The notes under the pieces are model-generated. The model was not told the DNA's origin. It did not search any database and saw nothing but the letters and a program-made list of their open reading frames with translations. This document shows positions 24,646 through 32,222 of a DNA stretch of 64,000 nt, piece after piece. The translations under genes were made by a program, and so were the position numbers. How positions within the stretch are numbered: the first letter of the stretch is position 1; every line of letters starts with the position of its first letter. This DNA is from Cereibacter_A sp052244495 (GTDB taxonomy: Bacteria > Pseudomonadota > Alphaproteobacteria > Rhodobacterales > Rhodobacteraceae), in NCBI GenBank assembly GCA_052244495.1, contig JBQPXH010000001.1. One strand, given 5' to 3'.

Positions 24646-25169
24646 AGATCGCGGCCGTGCTGGTCTGCCTGATGGCCCTGCCGGCCGCGGCCGGCGTGCC
24701 GGAGCCGGAAGGCTATCGCGGAGAGCCCTACAGGGCTGCCGTGCCCGACACGGTCTTGGGACGTCCCGGCCTGACCGCCGAGGACGCGCTGGCCCTTCAC
24801 GCACGAGGCGTCCCCTTCATCGACGTCCTGCCCCGCGCGGCCCGGCCCGAAGGCCTGCCCGAGGGCACGGTCTGGCGCGACAAGCCGCATCAGAGCATTC
24901 CCGGCAGCACCTGGCTTCCGAATACGGGGTACGAGGCGTTGCCCGAGGCCGACGAGGCCTATCTGCGTGCGGGACTCGAGCGTGCGACGCAGGGCGATCC
25001 CGGCGCCGAGGCGGTGATCTTCTGCAAGCGCGACTGCTGGATGTCGTGGAACGCTGCGAAGCGCGCGATCGGGTGGGGCTTTTCCGGAATTCAATGGTTT
25101 CCCGGCGGGACGGAGGCATGGCAGGATCTGGGAGGAGATCTGGAGGAGGTCTTGCCGGCGCCGCGCTGA
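24642..25169 (+). CDS. Quinoprotein-associated rhodanese-like protein with CxxxCW motif
   Basis: A 175-residue secreted protein (signal MKIAAVLVCLMALPAAAG). The motif FCKRDCWMSWNAAKRA with Cys128 and Cys132-Trp133 sits where a rhodanese active-site loop would be, followed by GIQWFPGGTEAW. This is the 'PQQ-dependent catabolism-associated CXXCW motif protein' family, always found near periplasmic quinoprotein systems. A redox or sulfur-transfer role has been supposed but not shown. The ATG overlaps the xoxJ stop. Confidence 0.88.
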   Translation: MKIAAVLVCLMALPAAAGVPEPEGYRGEPYRAAVPDTVLGRPGLTAEDALALHARGVPFIDVLPRAARPEGLPEGTVWRDKPHQSIPGSTWLPNTGYEALPEADEAYLRAGLERATQGDPGAEAVIFCKRDCWMSWNAAKRAIGWGFSGIQWFPGGTEAWQDLGGDLEEVLPAPR

Positions 25170-25201
25170 CCCGCCTGCGCGCCGGTGGAGTGGGAGGAAA
25201 C

Positions 25202-25477
25202 ATGCGACCGTTGTCCGCCGCATCCATTGCGGCCGCTCTCGCGCAGCTCGCCGAGGCTCAGGTCAGGAAGGGATTGTCCGTTCGGCGCCTTGCGGTGGAT
25301 GGCAGGCGCATGTCACGGTTCGCCCCGCCGCCGCCGGGGAACCGGGCCACGACCGCGCACATCGGCCGGCCGGCTACCGGCCGTCCGACACGACAGGGAG
25401 GAGCGCCGGGATGCCCGCCTGCCGCCGGCTGGCTGGCAACCGCATTCTGGCTGACACGACAGGGAGAACCCGGATGA
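25202..25477 (+). CDS. Possible small protein of 91 residues, unknown
   Basis: An open frame with a strong ribosome site (TGGGAGGAAAC directly before the ATG at 25202) and a stop that overlaps the ATG of the beta-propeller gene (ATGA). The N-terminus (MRPLSAASIAAALAQLAEAQ) could be an amphipathic helix; the rest is Arg-, Pro- and Gly-rich without family resemblance or signal peptide. It may be a coupling leader peptide, a decayed gene or chance. The region also contains a 14-bp direct repeat carrying a second ribosome site. Confidence 0.35.
   Translation: MRPLSAASIAAALAQLAEAQVRKGLSVRRLAVDGRRMSRFAPPPPGNRATTAHIGRPATGRPTRQGGAPGCPPAAGWLATAFWLTRQGEPG
25387..25466 (+). repeat. 14-bp direct repeat containing ribosome-binding sites
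   Basis: GACACGACAGGGAG occurs at 25387-25400 and at 25453-25466, 66 nt apart. Each copy ends in a Shine-Dalgarno sequence 7-10 nt before an in-frame ATG (25411 and 25474) of the beta-propeller gene. It suggests duplication of the leader or two alternative translation starts. Confidence 0.8.
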
Positions 25478-26442
25478 CGCGACGGATCGGCCTTCTGGCC
25501 GCAATGGCCTGCCTCGGCACGGCGAGCCCGGTGCTTGCCGGCAAGATCTTCGTCTCGAACGAGAAGGGAAACGACATCACCGTTCTCGACAGCGAAAGCC
25601 TCGAGGTGATCGCGACCTTCCCGGGCGGCCAGCGCCCGCGCGGCATCACCGCTTCGCCTGACGGCAAGTGGCTCTATGTCTGCGCCTCCGACGACAACCT
25701 CGTGCGTGTCTTCAGCACCGATACCTACGAGGAGCAGCCGTCGCTGCCCTCGGGCCCCGACCCCGAGCTGTTCGTGCTGCACCCCTCGGGCAACCCGCTC
25801 TACATCGCCAACGAGGACGACAACATCGTGACCGTGGTCGATGTCGAGACGCGCACCGTTCTGGCCGAGGTGCCTGTGGGGGTGGAGCCGGAAGGCATGG
25901 GCGTCTCGCCGGACGGCAAGATCGTCGTCAACACCTCCGAGACGACCAACATGGCCCATTTCATCGACACCTCGACCTTCGAGATTACGACGAACGTGCT
26001 GGTCGATCAGCGCCCGCGCTTCGCGCAGTTCACCGATGACGGACAACATCTCCTCGTCTCGGCCGAGATCGGCGGCACGGTCTCGGTGATCGACCCCGCC
26101 GCCGGGCAGATCGAGAAGAAGATCACCTTCGAGGTTCCGGGCGTGCTGCCCGAGGCGCTGCAGCCGGTCGGGGTGCGGGTCACGAAGGACGGCTCGAAGG
26201 CCTATGTCGCGCTCGGACCTGCCAACCGGGTGGCCGTGGTGAATGGCGAGACCTGGGAAGTCGAGAACTACCTGCTCGTCGGCCAGCGCGTCTGGCAGCT
26301 CGCCTTCTCGCCGGATGAGAAAGTCCTCTACACGACGAACGGAAACTCGAACGACATCTCGGTCATCGACGTGGCCTCGGACGAGGTGATCAAGTCGGTT
26401 CAGGTGGGCGAACAGCCCTGGGGCGTCGTGGCGGTGGAATGA
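25474..26442 (+). CDS. PQQ-associated periplasmic beta-propeller (YVTN repeat) protein
   Basis: A 322-residue secreted protein. From ATG 25474 it opens with a proper signal peptide (RIGLLAAMACLGTASPVLAG), so this start is preferred to ATG 25411. The body is made of repeats of about 40 residues (IFVSNEKGNDITVLD, LYIANEDDNIVTVVD, VLYTTNGNSNDISVID) typical of seven-bladed YVTN propellers. It matches the 'PQQ-dependent catabolism-associated beta-propeller' family that accompanies a dedicated ABC exporter, encoded at 27169-28754. No catalytic residues are evident; a scaffold or binding role is likely. Confidence 0.88.
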   Translation: MTRRIGLLAAMACLGTASPVLAGKIFVSNEKGNDITVLDSESLEVIATFPGGQRPRGITASPDGKWLYVCASDDNLVRVFSTDTYEEQPSLPSGPDPELFVLHPSGNPLYIANEDDNIVTVVDVETRTVLAEVPVGVEPEGMGVSPDGKIVVNTSETTNMAHFIDTSTFEITTNVLVDQRPRFAQFTDDGQHLLVSAEIGGTVSVIDPAAGQIEKKITFEVPGVLPEALQPVGVRVTKDGSKAYVALGPANRVAVVNGETWEVENYLLVGQRVWQLAFSPDEKVLYTTNGNSNDISVIDVASDEVIKSVQVGEQPWGVVAVE

Positions 26443-26468
26443 AAGTCGATCTGACAGGGAGGATGAAC

Positions 26469-26912
26469 ATGATCCAGCGCATCGGCGCCATCGGGCTCGC
26501 GGCCCTTCTCGCAGGGCCACCGGCCCTGCCGGCCGCGGCCCACGACTTCGGCTTTGCCGGGCTCATGTCGGCCTCCAACCGCGAGGATCTGGCCGATCTG
26601 ACGCTCGCCTCGGGCAAGCCGGTCGCGGCCGAACCCTATGAGCTCAAGTCGGGCACCTTCTACCGCATCAGGATCGTGGCCGACGGCTCGGCGGAACTCG
26701 CGCTTTCGGGTGGAGACTTCTTCCGCGCCATCTGGATCAACGAGGTCGTCATCAACGGCATCGAGATCCGACCGATGGGCGTGCATTCGATCGAGTTCGA
26801 CGAAGCTGGGGAGGCGCTGATCTCCTTCGTGGCGATCGTGCCCGGCAGCTTCACGCTGTCGATCCCCGGCTCGTCCGGCGAGACGCAGCGCGCCACGTTC
26901 AACATCCGCTGA
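26469..26912 (+). CDS. Periplasmic protein of the C1 island, cupredoxin-like beta-rich, unknown
   Basis: A 147-residue secreted protein (signal IGAIGLAALLAGPPALPAAA). ATG 26469 is chosen because AGGGAGG lies 6 nt before it; ATG 26463 is too close to that site and ATG 26439 overlaps the previous stop. The mature part is beta-rich (GTFYRIRIVADGSAELAL, GEALISFVAIVPGSFTLSIPG), reminiscent of a cupredoxin-type sandwich. The usual copper ligand set (His-Cys-His-Met) is absent: there is no Cys in the mature chain. Genes like this are seen in PQQ/ABC clusters; function unknown. Confidence 0.7.
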   Translation: MIQRIGAIGLAALLAGPPALPAAAHDFGFAGLMSASNREDLADLTLASGKPVAAEPYELKSGTFYRIRIVADGSAELALSGGDFFRAIWINEVVINGIEIRPMGVHSIEFDEAGEALISFVAIVPGSFTLSIPGSSGETQRATFNIR

Positions 26913-26926
26913 CAGGGAGGACGAGG

Positions 26927-27172
26927 ATGAAGAAAATTGCCACGCTGGCCGTCGTGCTGGCCGCCACCACCGCCTCGGCACAGGAGGTCGACGAGGCCAC
27001 CGTCGGGAAGATCAACGCAATGCTGACCGAGATGCAGTGCGAGGTCGACCCCGTGAACATCGAGGTGGAGGACGGCGGAGGCTACGAACTCGACGACGTG
27101 TTCTGCGCCGACGGGCAGTATGACATCAAGCTCGACGCCGACCTCGCGGTGACGGAGAAGCGCAAGGAATGA
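26927..27172 (+). CDS. Small periplasmic protein of the C1 island, unknown
   Basis: An 81-residue protein with a signal peptide (MKKIATLAVVLAATTASA). The ~62-residue mature part is strongly acidic. It has two cysteines (EMQCEVDPVNIEVE and DVFCADGQYDIKLDAD) and resembles a single PepSY-like domain. GGGAGGACGAGG precedes the ATG; the stop overlaps the ATG of the ATPase gene. An acidic, cysteine-paired periplasmic peptide next to a lanthanide enzyme could bind metal, but no EF-hand-type motif is visible. Confidence 0.65.
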   Translation: MKKIATLAVVLAATTASAQEVDEATVGKINAMLTEMQCEVDPVNIEVEDGGGYELDDVFCADGQYDIKLDADLAVTEKRKE

Positions 27173-27897
27173 CCCCAGCCGCCCCGCCCGCGCTCGAGGT
27201 CGCCGGACTGAGCCACAGCTTCGGTTCGGTCCGGGCCCTCCGGGAGGTGAGCTTCGCCGTCCCGCGGGGCGCCTTCGTGGCGCTGCTCGGCGTGAACGGG
27301 GCCGGCAAGACCACGCTCTTCTCGCTCGTGACCCGCCTTTACGATTCCACGAGCGGGTCGATCCGCGTGGCGGGCTTCGATGCCCGCCGCCAGCCGGGCG
27401 AGGCGCTGGCCCGGCTGGGCGTCGTGTTCCAGAGCCGGGCGCTCGACCCGGATCTGACGCTCGTCCAGAACCTGCGCTACCACGCGGCGCTGCACGGGAT
27501 CGGGCGGCGCGAGGCCGCGCCCCGCATCGACGAGGTGCTGGCTCTGGTCAGCCTGAGCGAGAAGGCCGGCGCCCGCGTGGCGACGCTTTCGGGTGGCCAG
27601 CAGCGCCGGGCCGAGATTGCCCGTGCGCTTCTGCACCGGCCCGAGCTTCTGCTGCTCGACGAGGCGACGGCGGGTCTCGACCTGCGCTCGCGGGCCGAGG
27701 TTCAGACGGTGGTGCGCGACCTGATCGCGGCCGAAGGAGTCTCGGCGCTCTGGGCCACGCACATGATGGAGGAGATTGCCCCCGAGGACCGGGTGGTGGT
27801 GCTCCACCGCGGCGAGGTGCGGCTTGCGGGCCGGGCCGCCGATCTGGGCGGCAGCCTCGCGCAGGGGTTCCTCGCGCTGACGGAAGAGACCGCATGA
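27169..27897 (+). CDS. ABC transporter ATP-binding protein, PQQ-dependent oxidation system
   Basis: A 242-residue ATPase. Walker A is GVNGAGKTT (about 41-49), signature LSGGQQRRAEIARALLH, Walker B LLLLDEATAGLDLRS and H-loop WATHMMEE. It belongs to the exporter-type ATPases found with the quinoprotein-associated beta-propeller and permease (PedABC-like). It starts in an ATGA overlap and ends in an ATGA overlap with the permease gene, so the pair is co-translated. The transported substrate of this system is unknown; export of a cofactor or a toxic intermediate has been suggested for relatives. Confidence 0.9.
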   Translation: MTPAAPPALEVAGLSHSFGSVRALREVSFAVPRGAFVALLGVNGAGKTTLFSLVTRLYDSTSGSIRVAGFDARRQPGEALARLGVVFQSRALDPDLTLVQNLRYHAALHGIGRREAAPRIDEVLALVSLSEKAGARVATLSGGQQRRAEIARALLHRPELLLLDEATAGLDLRSRAEVQTVVRDLIAAEGVSALWATHMMEEIAPEDRVVVLHRGEVRLAGRAADLGGSLAQGFLALTEETA

Positions 27898-28754
27898 CTG
27901 CGCCGCACCGCACTCCGACGGTCACTTCCGCAAGCAGGCGACCGGGCCACGGCCGGACGATGCGCGGGCATCTCATCGCCTTCGGCGGCATCGCGGGCCG
28001 TGAGGTGCTGCGCTTCACCCGCCAGCGCGAACGGTTCCTGTCGGCTCTCGTGCGCCCGCTCGTCTGGCTCTTCATCTTTGCGGCGGGCTTCCGGGCGGTG
28101 CTCGGACTGTCGATCACGCCGCCCTACCAGACCTATGTCCTCTACGAGGTCTACGTGACGCCCGGCCTCTGCGCGATGATCCAGCTCTTCAACGGGATGC
28201 AGAGTTCGCTCTCGATGGTCTACGACCGCGAGACGGGGGCCATGCGGACGCTGCTCGTCAGCCCCTATCCGCGCTGGTTCCTGCTCGGCTCGAAGCTGGT
28301 GGCGGGGGTGCTGGTCTCGATCCTGCAGGTCTATGCCTTCCTGCTGATCGCCTTTGCCTGGGGCATCCGTCCGCCGCCGCTGGGCTATCTGGCGGTGCTG
28401 CCCGCGCTGTTCCTGTCGGGGCTCATGCTCGGCGCGCTCGGGCTTTTCATCTCGTCGGCGATCCGGCAGCTCGAGAATTTCGCGGGTGTCATGAACTTCG
28501 TGATCTTCCCGATGTTCTTCGCCTCGACCGCGCTCTATCCGCTCTGGCGGCTCACCGATTCAAGTCCGCTGCTGGCGGACATCGCGCTGGCCAATCCCTT
28601 CACCCACGCCGTCGAGCTGATCCGCTTCGCGCTTTACCGCGAGGTGGAGCCCCTGGCGCTCGGCGTCGTGGCGGGCTGCGCGCTCCTGTTCTTCGGGGCG
28701 GCCGTCTTCATGTACGACCCGTCCAAGGGCCTCTGGGCCCTGCGCAAGCGGTAA
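27894..28754 (+). CDS. ABC-2 type permease, PQQ-dependent oxidation system
   Basis: A 286-residue membrane protein with about six helices. Early FTRQRERFLSALVRPLVWLFIF and the MVYDRETGAMRTLLVSP coupling loop are typical of ABC-2 exporters, and YPLWRLTDSSP lies in the last periplasmic loop. It pairs with the overlapping ATPase gene. The family (PedC-like) is confined to clusters with PQQ-dependent dehydrogenases. Substrate unknown. Confidence 0.9.
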   Translation: MTAPHRTPTVTSASRRPGHGRTMRGHLIAFGGIAGREVLRFTRQRERFLSALVRPLVWLFIFAAGFRAVLGLSITPPYQTYVLYEVYVTPGLCAMIQLFNGMQSSLSMVYDRETGAMRTLLVSPYPRWFLLGSKLVAGVLVSILQVYAFLLIAFAWGIRPPPLGYLAVLPALFLSGLMLGALGLFISSAIRQLENFAGVMNFVIFPMFFASTALYPLWRLTDSSPLLADIALANPFTHAVELIRFALYREVEPLALGVVAGCALLFFGAAVFMYDPSKGLWALRKR

Positions 28755-28764
28755 GGAGAAGCCC

Positions 28765-29358
28765 ATGCTGAAATGGTTCATTCCGGCGATGCTGGCGGCC
28801 GGCACGGCCGCCGCGGCGGATTTCTCGGATCCCGATTGGCCCTGCATCCAGCGCAAGCAGCCGCATCTGTCGCTGGGTCAGGTCTGGAGCGGCCCGTTGC
28901 CCGACGAGACGACCGAGAGCCTCGCCCGCAAGCCCGAGATCCAGCGGCTCGCGCAGGAGCTGGAGCAGCGGCGGCTTCCGGTGGACCAGGCCGAAGAGCG
29001 GATCGCGGAGTTTGCGGCGGAGCATGAGCCGGCGGAACTGGTGGCGCTTTACCTCGCGACCTTCGAGCGGATCGAGGTGGTTCGCAGCCGGGTCATGTCC
29101 GGCATTACCCGCTACGCCCACAGCCAGGAGGCGCTCGACCGCCGGCTCGACGAGGCCCGCGCCGAGATGAGCCGGCTGATGGAGGCCGAGGACAAGGACT
29201 TCGACCGGATCGACGCGCTCGAGGAGCAGCTCGACTGGGACACGCGGATCTTCCGCGACCGCCAGCAGTCGCTCACCTATGTCTGCGAGACGCCGGTGAT
29301 CCTCGAGCGCCGCGCCTTCGCGCTGGGGCGGGCGGTGGCGAACCAGCTTTCGAAGTAG
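28765..29358 (+). CDS. Periplasmic helical protein of the C1 island, unknown
   Basis: A 197-residue secreted protein (signal WFIPAMLAAGTAAAA). The mature start DFSDPDWPCIQRKQPHLSLGQ is followed by a long charged helical region (about 60-170; EIQRLAQELEQRR, DRRLDEARAEMSRLMEAE) likely to form a coiled coil, and a final VCETPVILERR. Two cysteines near the ends could pair. AAGGAGAA precedes the ATG, 10 nt after the permease stop. I recognise it as a companion of quinoprotein ABC clusters but know no function; an adaptor between the exporter and other envelope parts is possible. Confidence 0.7.
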   Translation: MLKWFIPAMLAAGTAAAADFSDPDWPCIQRKQPHLSLGQVWSGPLPDETTESLARKPEIQRLAQELEQRRLPVDQAEERIAEFAAEHEPAELVALYLATFERIEVVRSRVMSGITRYAHSQEALDRRLDEARAEMSRLMEAEDKDFDRIDALEEQLDWDTRIFRDRQQSLTYVCETPVILERRAFALGRAVANQLSK

Positions 29359-29389
29359 CGCGCGGGGGCTTTGGCACATCCCGGCGCGC

Positions 29390-30433
29390 TCACTCCCATT
29401 CCAGTTCCGCATAGGCGGCGGAGGCGTTCCGCGGATGGCTGGTCTCGTAGCCTTGCCACCGCGCCGCCTCCTCCGGATCGCTTTCGCGGATAGCCTTGCT
29501 CATGGGTTCGCCCGCCGCGATGGCCGCGCGGATGGTGGTGCGCAGATGCTCGAGATAGCGCAGGGTCGCGGCCGACCCGTCCGGCCAGGGCAAGGGTGCC
29601 GGGCCATGGCCCGGAACGATCCGCGTCACCTCGGGCCGGGTGCCCCTCAGCCAATCGAGCCAGCCATTCAGCGAGCCGTCGAGGGTCGGCAGGAGGCCGT
29701 TGAACACAAGGTCCCCGGTGAAGAGCGTGCCGGACTGCACATGCAGGACGGTCAGGTCATTGTCGGTATGCGCCGTGGCGACGGCCTGCAGATGCAGCGT
29801 CGCCCCCCCGAGATCCAGTGTTTCGTCGCGCAGGCCGCGATCGGGCAGCGCAACGCGGGTGCCGAGAAGCGCCTCGCGCCCGACCTGTGGCGGGTAGCTC
29901 TCCATCCAGGCGGCAGCGCGCGCCTCGATGCCGGCCGAGAGCTTGGGAGAGCCAAGGATCTCTGCCCCGGCCTCGCGGAAAAGCTCGGCCCCGAAGGAGT
30001 GGTCGGGGTGCATGTGGGTCAGGATCACTGCCCGGATCGGCAGGTCGCTGAGCGTGCGGATGGCGGCGAAGAGCGCCTCGGCCTCGGCCCGGCTGGCGCC
30101 CGCATCGATGACGGCGATGCCTGCGGCGCCGATGACGACGCCGAGGTTCGCGATTTCTCCGCGGTTCCGCCTGTCGGGCAGGGCAGGCCGGCCCTCGTGC
30201 ACCCAGACGCCCGGGGTGATCTCCTTCAGGGACAGCCGTGGCAGGTCATCGGTGCGTGCGCAGCGGCTGGCGCCGCCGACCAGCCCGGGATGCGCGGCGA
30301 GCCATCGGTCGATTTTCGCCGCGGCGTCCGCACGGCAGGCCGCCTCCGTCCGTGCTTCGGGTGCCGGAAGAAGCCGTTCGGCACAGGTTGCGGGCTCGGC
30401 CGCGAGGCAGGCGCTGAGCAGCAGATGGAACAT
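29390..30433 (-). CDS. Quinoprotein relay system zinc metallohydrolase (MBL fold)
   Basis: A 347-residue metallo-beta-lactamase-fold protein with an N-terminal secretion-type segment (MFHLLLSACLAAEPATCA). Zinc ligands are in THMHPDH (His140, His142, Asp144, His145), with TAHTDND, FTGDLVFNG and VPGHGP further on. It matches the SoxH-related metallohydrolases of PQQ clusters. The next gene, divergent, encodes a SoxYZ-like carrier; in such systems the hydrolase is thought to act on a carrier-bound intermediate. The ATG at 30433 is chosen because longer in-frame extensions lose the signal peptide; AGGGG lies upstream. Confidence 0.87.
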   Translation of the reverse strand: MFHLLLSACLAAEPATCAERLLPAPEARTEAACRADAAAKIDRWLAAHPGLVGGASRCARTDDLPRLSLKEITPGVWVHEGRPALPDRRNRGEIANLGVVIGAAGIAVIDAGASRAEAEALFAAIRTLSDLPIRAVILTHMHPDHSFGAELFREAGAEILGSPKLSAGIEARAAAWMESYPPQVGREALLGTRVALPDRGLRDETLDLGGATLHLQAVATAHTDNDLTVLHVQSGTLFTGDLVFNGLLPTLDGSLNGWLDWLRGTRPEVTRIVPGHGPAPLPWPDGSAATLRYLEHLRTTIRAAIAAGEPMSKAIRESDPEEAARWQGYETSHPRNASAAYAELEWE

Positions 30434-30538
30434 GCCCCTGCCTAGCGGCTTCCGATCCGGCGCGCACTCAGCCGAAAGTCTCATAGGCGGGGGCGGCCCC
30501 ACGTGATTTGATGTTCGGCGACAGCACAGGAGATCGCC

Positions 30539-31345
30539 ATGCGTATCATCCGGCCGACCATCATTTGTGCAGTTCTTCTGACCACACCGCTCTGGGCCGA
30601 GGAAAAGTCCAGCCCGATGCAGCCGGGCGAGGCGTGGGAGAGCCTGCAGTTCGACGTCTTCGGCACCGATGCCATTCAGGAGACACCCGGCGCGCTCGCG
30701 CTTGACGCGCCGTTCCGGGCTCATGACCCGGCGCTGGTGCCGGTCCGCGTGACGCAGCCCGCCGATGGGCCGCGGCTCGAGGAACTGACGCTCATGATTG
30801 ACGAGAATCCCTCGCCTGTTGCGGCGACCTTTACCCTCGGCGAGGCGATGCATCCGCTGGACATGGAAGTTCGGGTGCGGGTCAACGCCTATTCCAACGT
30901 CCGGGCGGTGGCCCGGACTGCGGACGGACAGTGGCAGATGGCCGGCCGCTTCGTGCGCGCCACCGGAGGCTGCGCCGCGCCCGCGGGCAAGGATGCCGAA
31001 GCGGCGCTGGCCCATCTCGGTCAGATCCGATTCCAGCCGGTCGCTGCCGAGACGAGCGGGGGCGATCTGCGGCGGGAAGCGAAGCTCATGATCCGGCATC
31101 CGAACTACTCGGGCCTGCAGCGCGACCAGATCACGCTGCTCACGATCCCGGCGCGCTTCATCGACCTGCTCGAGGTGCGGCAGGGCGAGGACCTGCTTTT
31201 CACGATGACCGGAGGGATCTCGATCTCGGAGGATCCGGTGTTCACGTTCCGCTATCGCGACAATGGCTCGGGTGCGATCACCGTCCGCGCGGTGGATACG
31301 GAGGGGGTGGAGTTCGGGGGCACCTTCCCGGTGCCGGCCGGGTGA
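30539..31345 (+). CDS. Quinoprotein dehydrogenase-associated SoxYZ-like carrier protein
   Basis: A 268-residue secreted protein (signal IIRPTIICAVLLTTPLWA). The SoxY-like half (about 30-150) ends in ATGGCAAPAGKD with Cys145, corresponding to the carrier cysteine of the SoxY swinging arm. The SoxZ-like half (about 165-268) has LMIRHPNYSGLQRDQ and ISISEDPVFTFRY. Such fusions occur only beside PQQ-dependent dehydrogenases. The carrier cysteine is internal rather than C-terminal because SoxZ is fused after it. CACAGGAGA precedes the ATG. The cargo is unknown. Confidence 0.88.
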   Translation: MRIIRPTIICAVLLTTPLWAEEKSSPMQPGEAWESLQFDVFGTDAIQETPGALALDAPFRAHDPALVPVRVTQPADGPRLEELTLMIDENPSPVAATFTLGEAMHPLDMEVRVRVNAYSNVRAVARTADGQWQMAGRFVRATGGCAAPAGKDAEAALAHLGQIRFQPVAAETSGGDLRREAKLMIRHPNYSGLQRDQITLLTIPARFIDLLEVRQGEDLLFTMTGGISISEDPVFTFRYRDNGSGAITVRAVDTEGVEFGGTFPVPAG

Positions 31346-31500
31346 GACTTTCGCATCGCGAAGGTGGGAACCGGAACGGGTTGCCGCACGTTACCGCTTG
31401 CGGGCAGGATGCGTCACGGAGCGATCCGGGAGGGCAGACGCTCCGGGCCTGAAGAAGCCGCGCAGGGAGGAGGAAGCCCGCGCGGAAAGGGGAGGAAGAC

Positions 31501-32211
31501 ATGGGTCACGTAACTGGCGGAGGCATCGCATGCGCGGGAGCGCATCCTGTGCCCTCCCGCATGATCGGCGACGTCCTGATCGTCGATGACCATCCGCTGA
31601 TGTGCGACGCGCTTGCAATGACGCTGACGCATGCCTTCAGCCTGAAGCGCGTCCGGAGCGCGGCGAGCCTGTCGGCTGCCGAGAAGCTTCTGCGCGAGGG
31701 GGCGCTGCCCGATGCAATCGTGCTCGACCTGAACCTGCCGGATGTGCGTGGGATCGAGGGGGTAATGAGCCTGAAGAAGCTTGCCCGCGCGGTGCCGCTG
31801 ACGGTGATCTCGGCAGAGGTCGATACCGAGATGGTGACGGCGGTCATGGCCGCCGGTGCGCAGGGCTATGTCTCGAAGAGCCTGCCCCGGCCGCAGATGG
31901 TCGAGGCGTTCGGCCGGATGTGGGCCGGCGAGCCGGTGACGCCCGAGGAGTACGATGCGGAGGGCACGGGCGAGGACGGGGGCGAGCAGATGCGCGAACT
32001 TGCCCGCAGCTTCGCCACTCTCACGCCGCAACAGATGAACATCCTGCGGCTCATCTGTCAGGGGCGGCCGAACAAGCTGATTTCCTACGAGCTCTCGATC
32101 GCCGAGGCGACCGTGAAGACCCATATCGCGGCCATCATGTCGAAGATCAACGTGAGGAACCGCACGCAGGCGGCCCTGCTGGCAAGCAAGGCGCGGATCT
32201 TCGCGCGGTAA
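31501..32211 (+). CDS. LuxR-family two-component response regulator
   Basis: A 236-residue regulator. The receiver domain has LIVDDHPL, phospho-acceptor Asp76 (VLDLNLPD), a Ser in VISAEV and Lys in YVSKS. A LuxR-type helix-turn-helix (about 170-230: LTPQQMNILRLICQG and SIAEATVKTHIAAIMSK) is at the C-terminus. The receiver is preceded by about 22 extra residues. GGGGAGGAAG lies before the ATG at 31501; another in-frame ATG at 31561 would give a conventional length. It heads a three-gene unit with a FIST protein and a kinase. It may correspond to the AfdR activator of formaldehyde genes described in R. sphaeroides, but that match is from memory. Confidence 0.88.
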   Translation: MGHVTGGGIACAGAHPVPSRMIGDVLIVDDHPLMCDALAMTLTHAFSLKRVRSAASLSAAEKLLREGALPDAIVLDLNLPDVRGIEGVMSLKKLARAVPLTVISAEVDTEMVTAVMAAGAQGYVSKSLPRPQMVEAFGRMWAGEPVTPEEYDAEGTGEDGGEQMRELARSFATLTPQQMNILRLICQGRPNKLISYELSIAEATVKTHIAAIMSKINVRNRTQAALLASKARIFAR

Positions 32212-32222
32212 GGGGAACGTTG

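Noticed and set aside
25411..25473. Upstream in-frame ATG for the beta-propeller protein
   Set aside because: It adds 21 residues before a complete signal peptide; the ATG at 25474 places the signal at the N-terminus. Kept only as part of the repeat finding.
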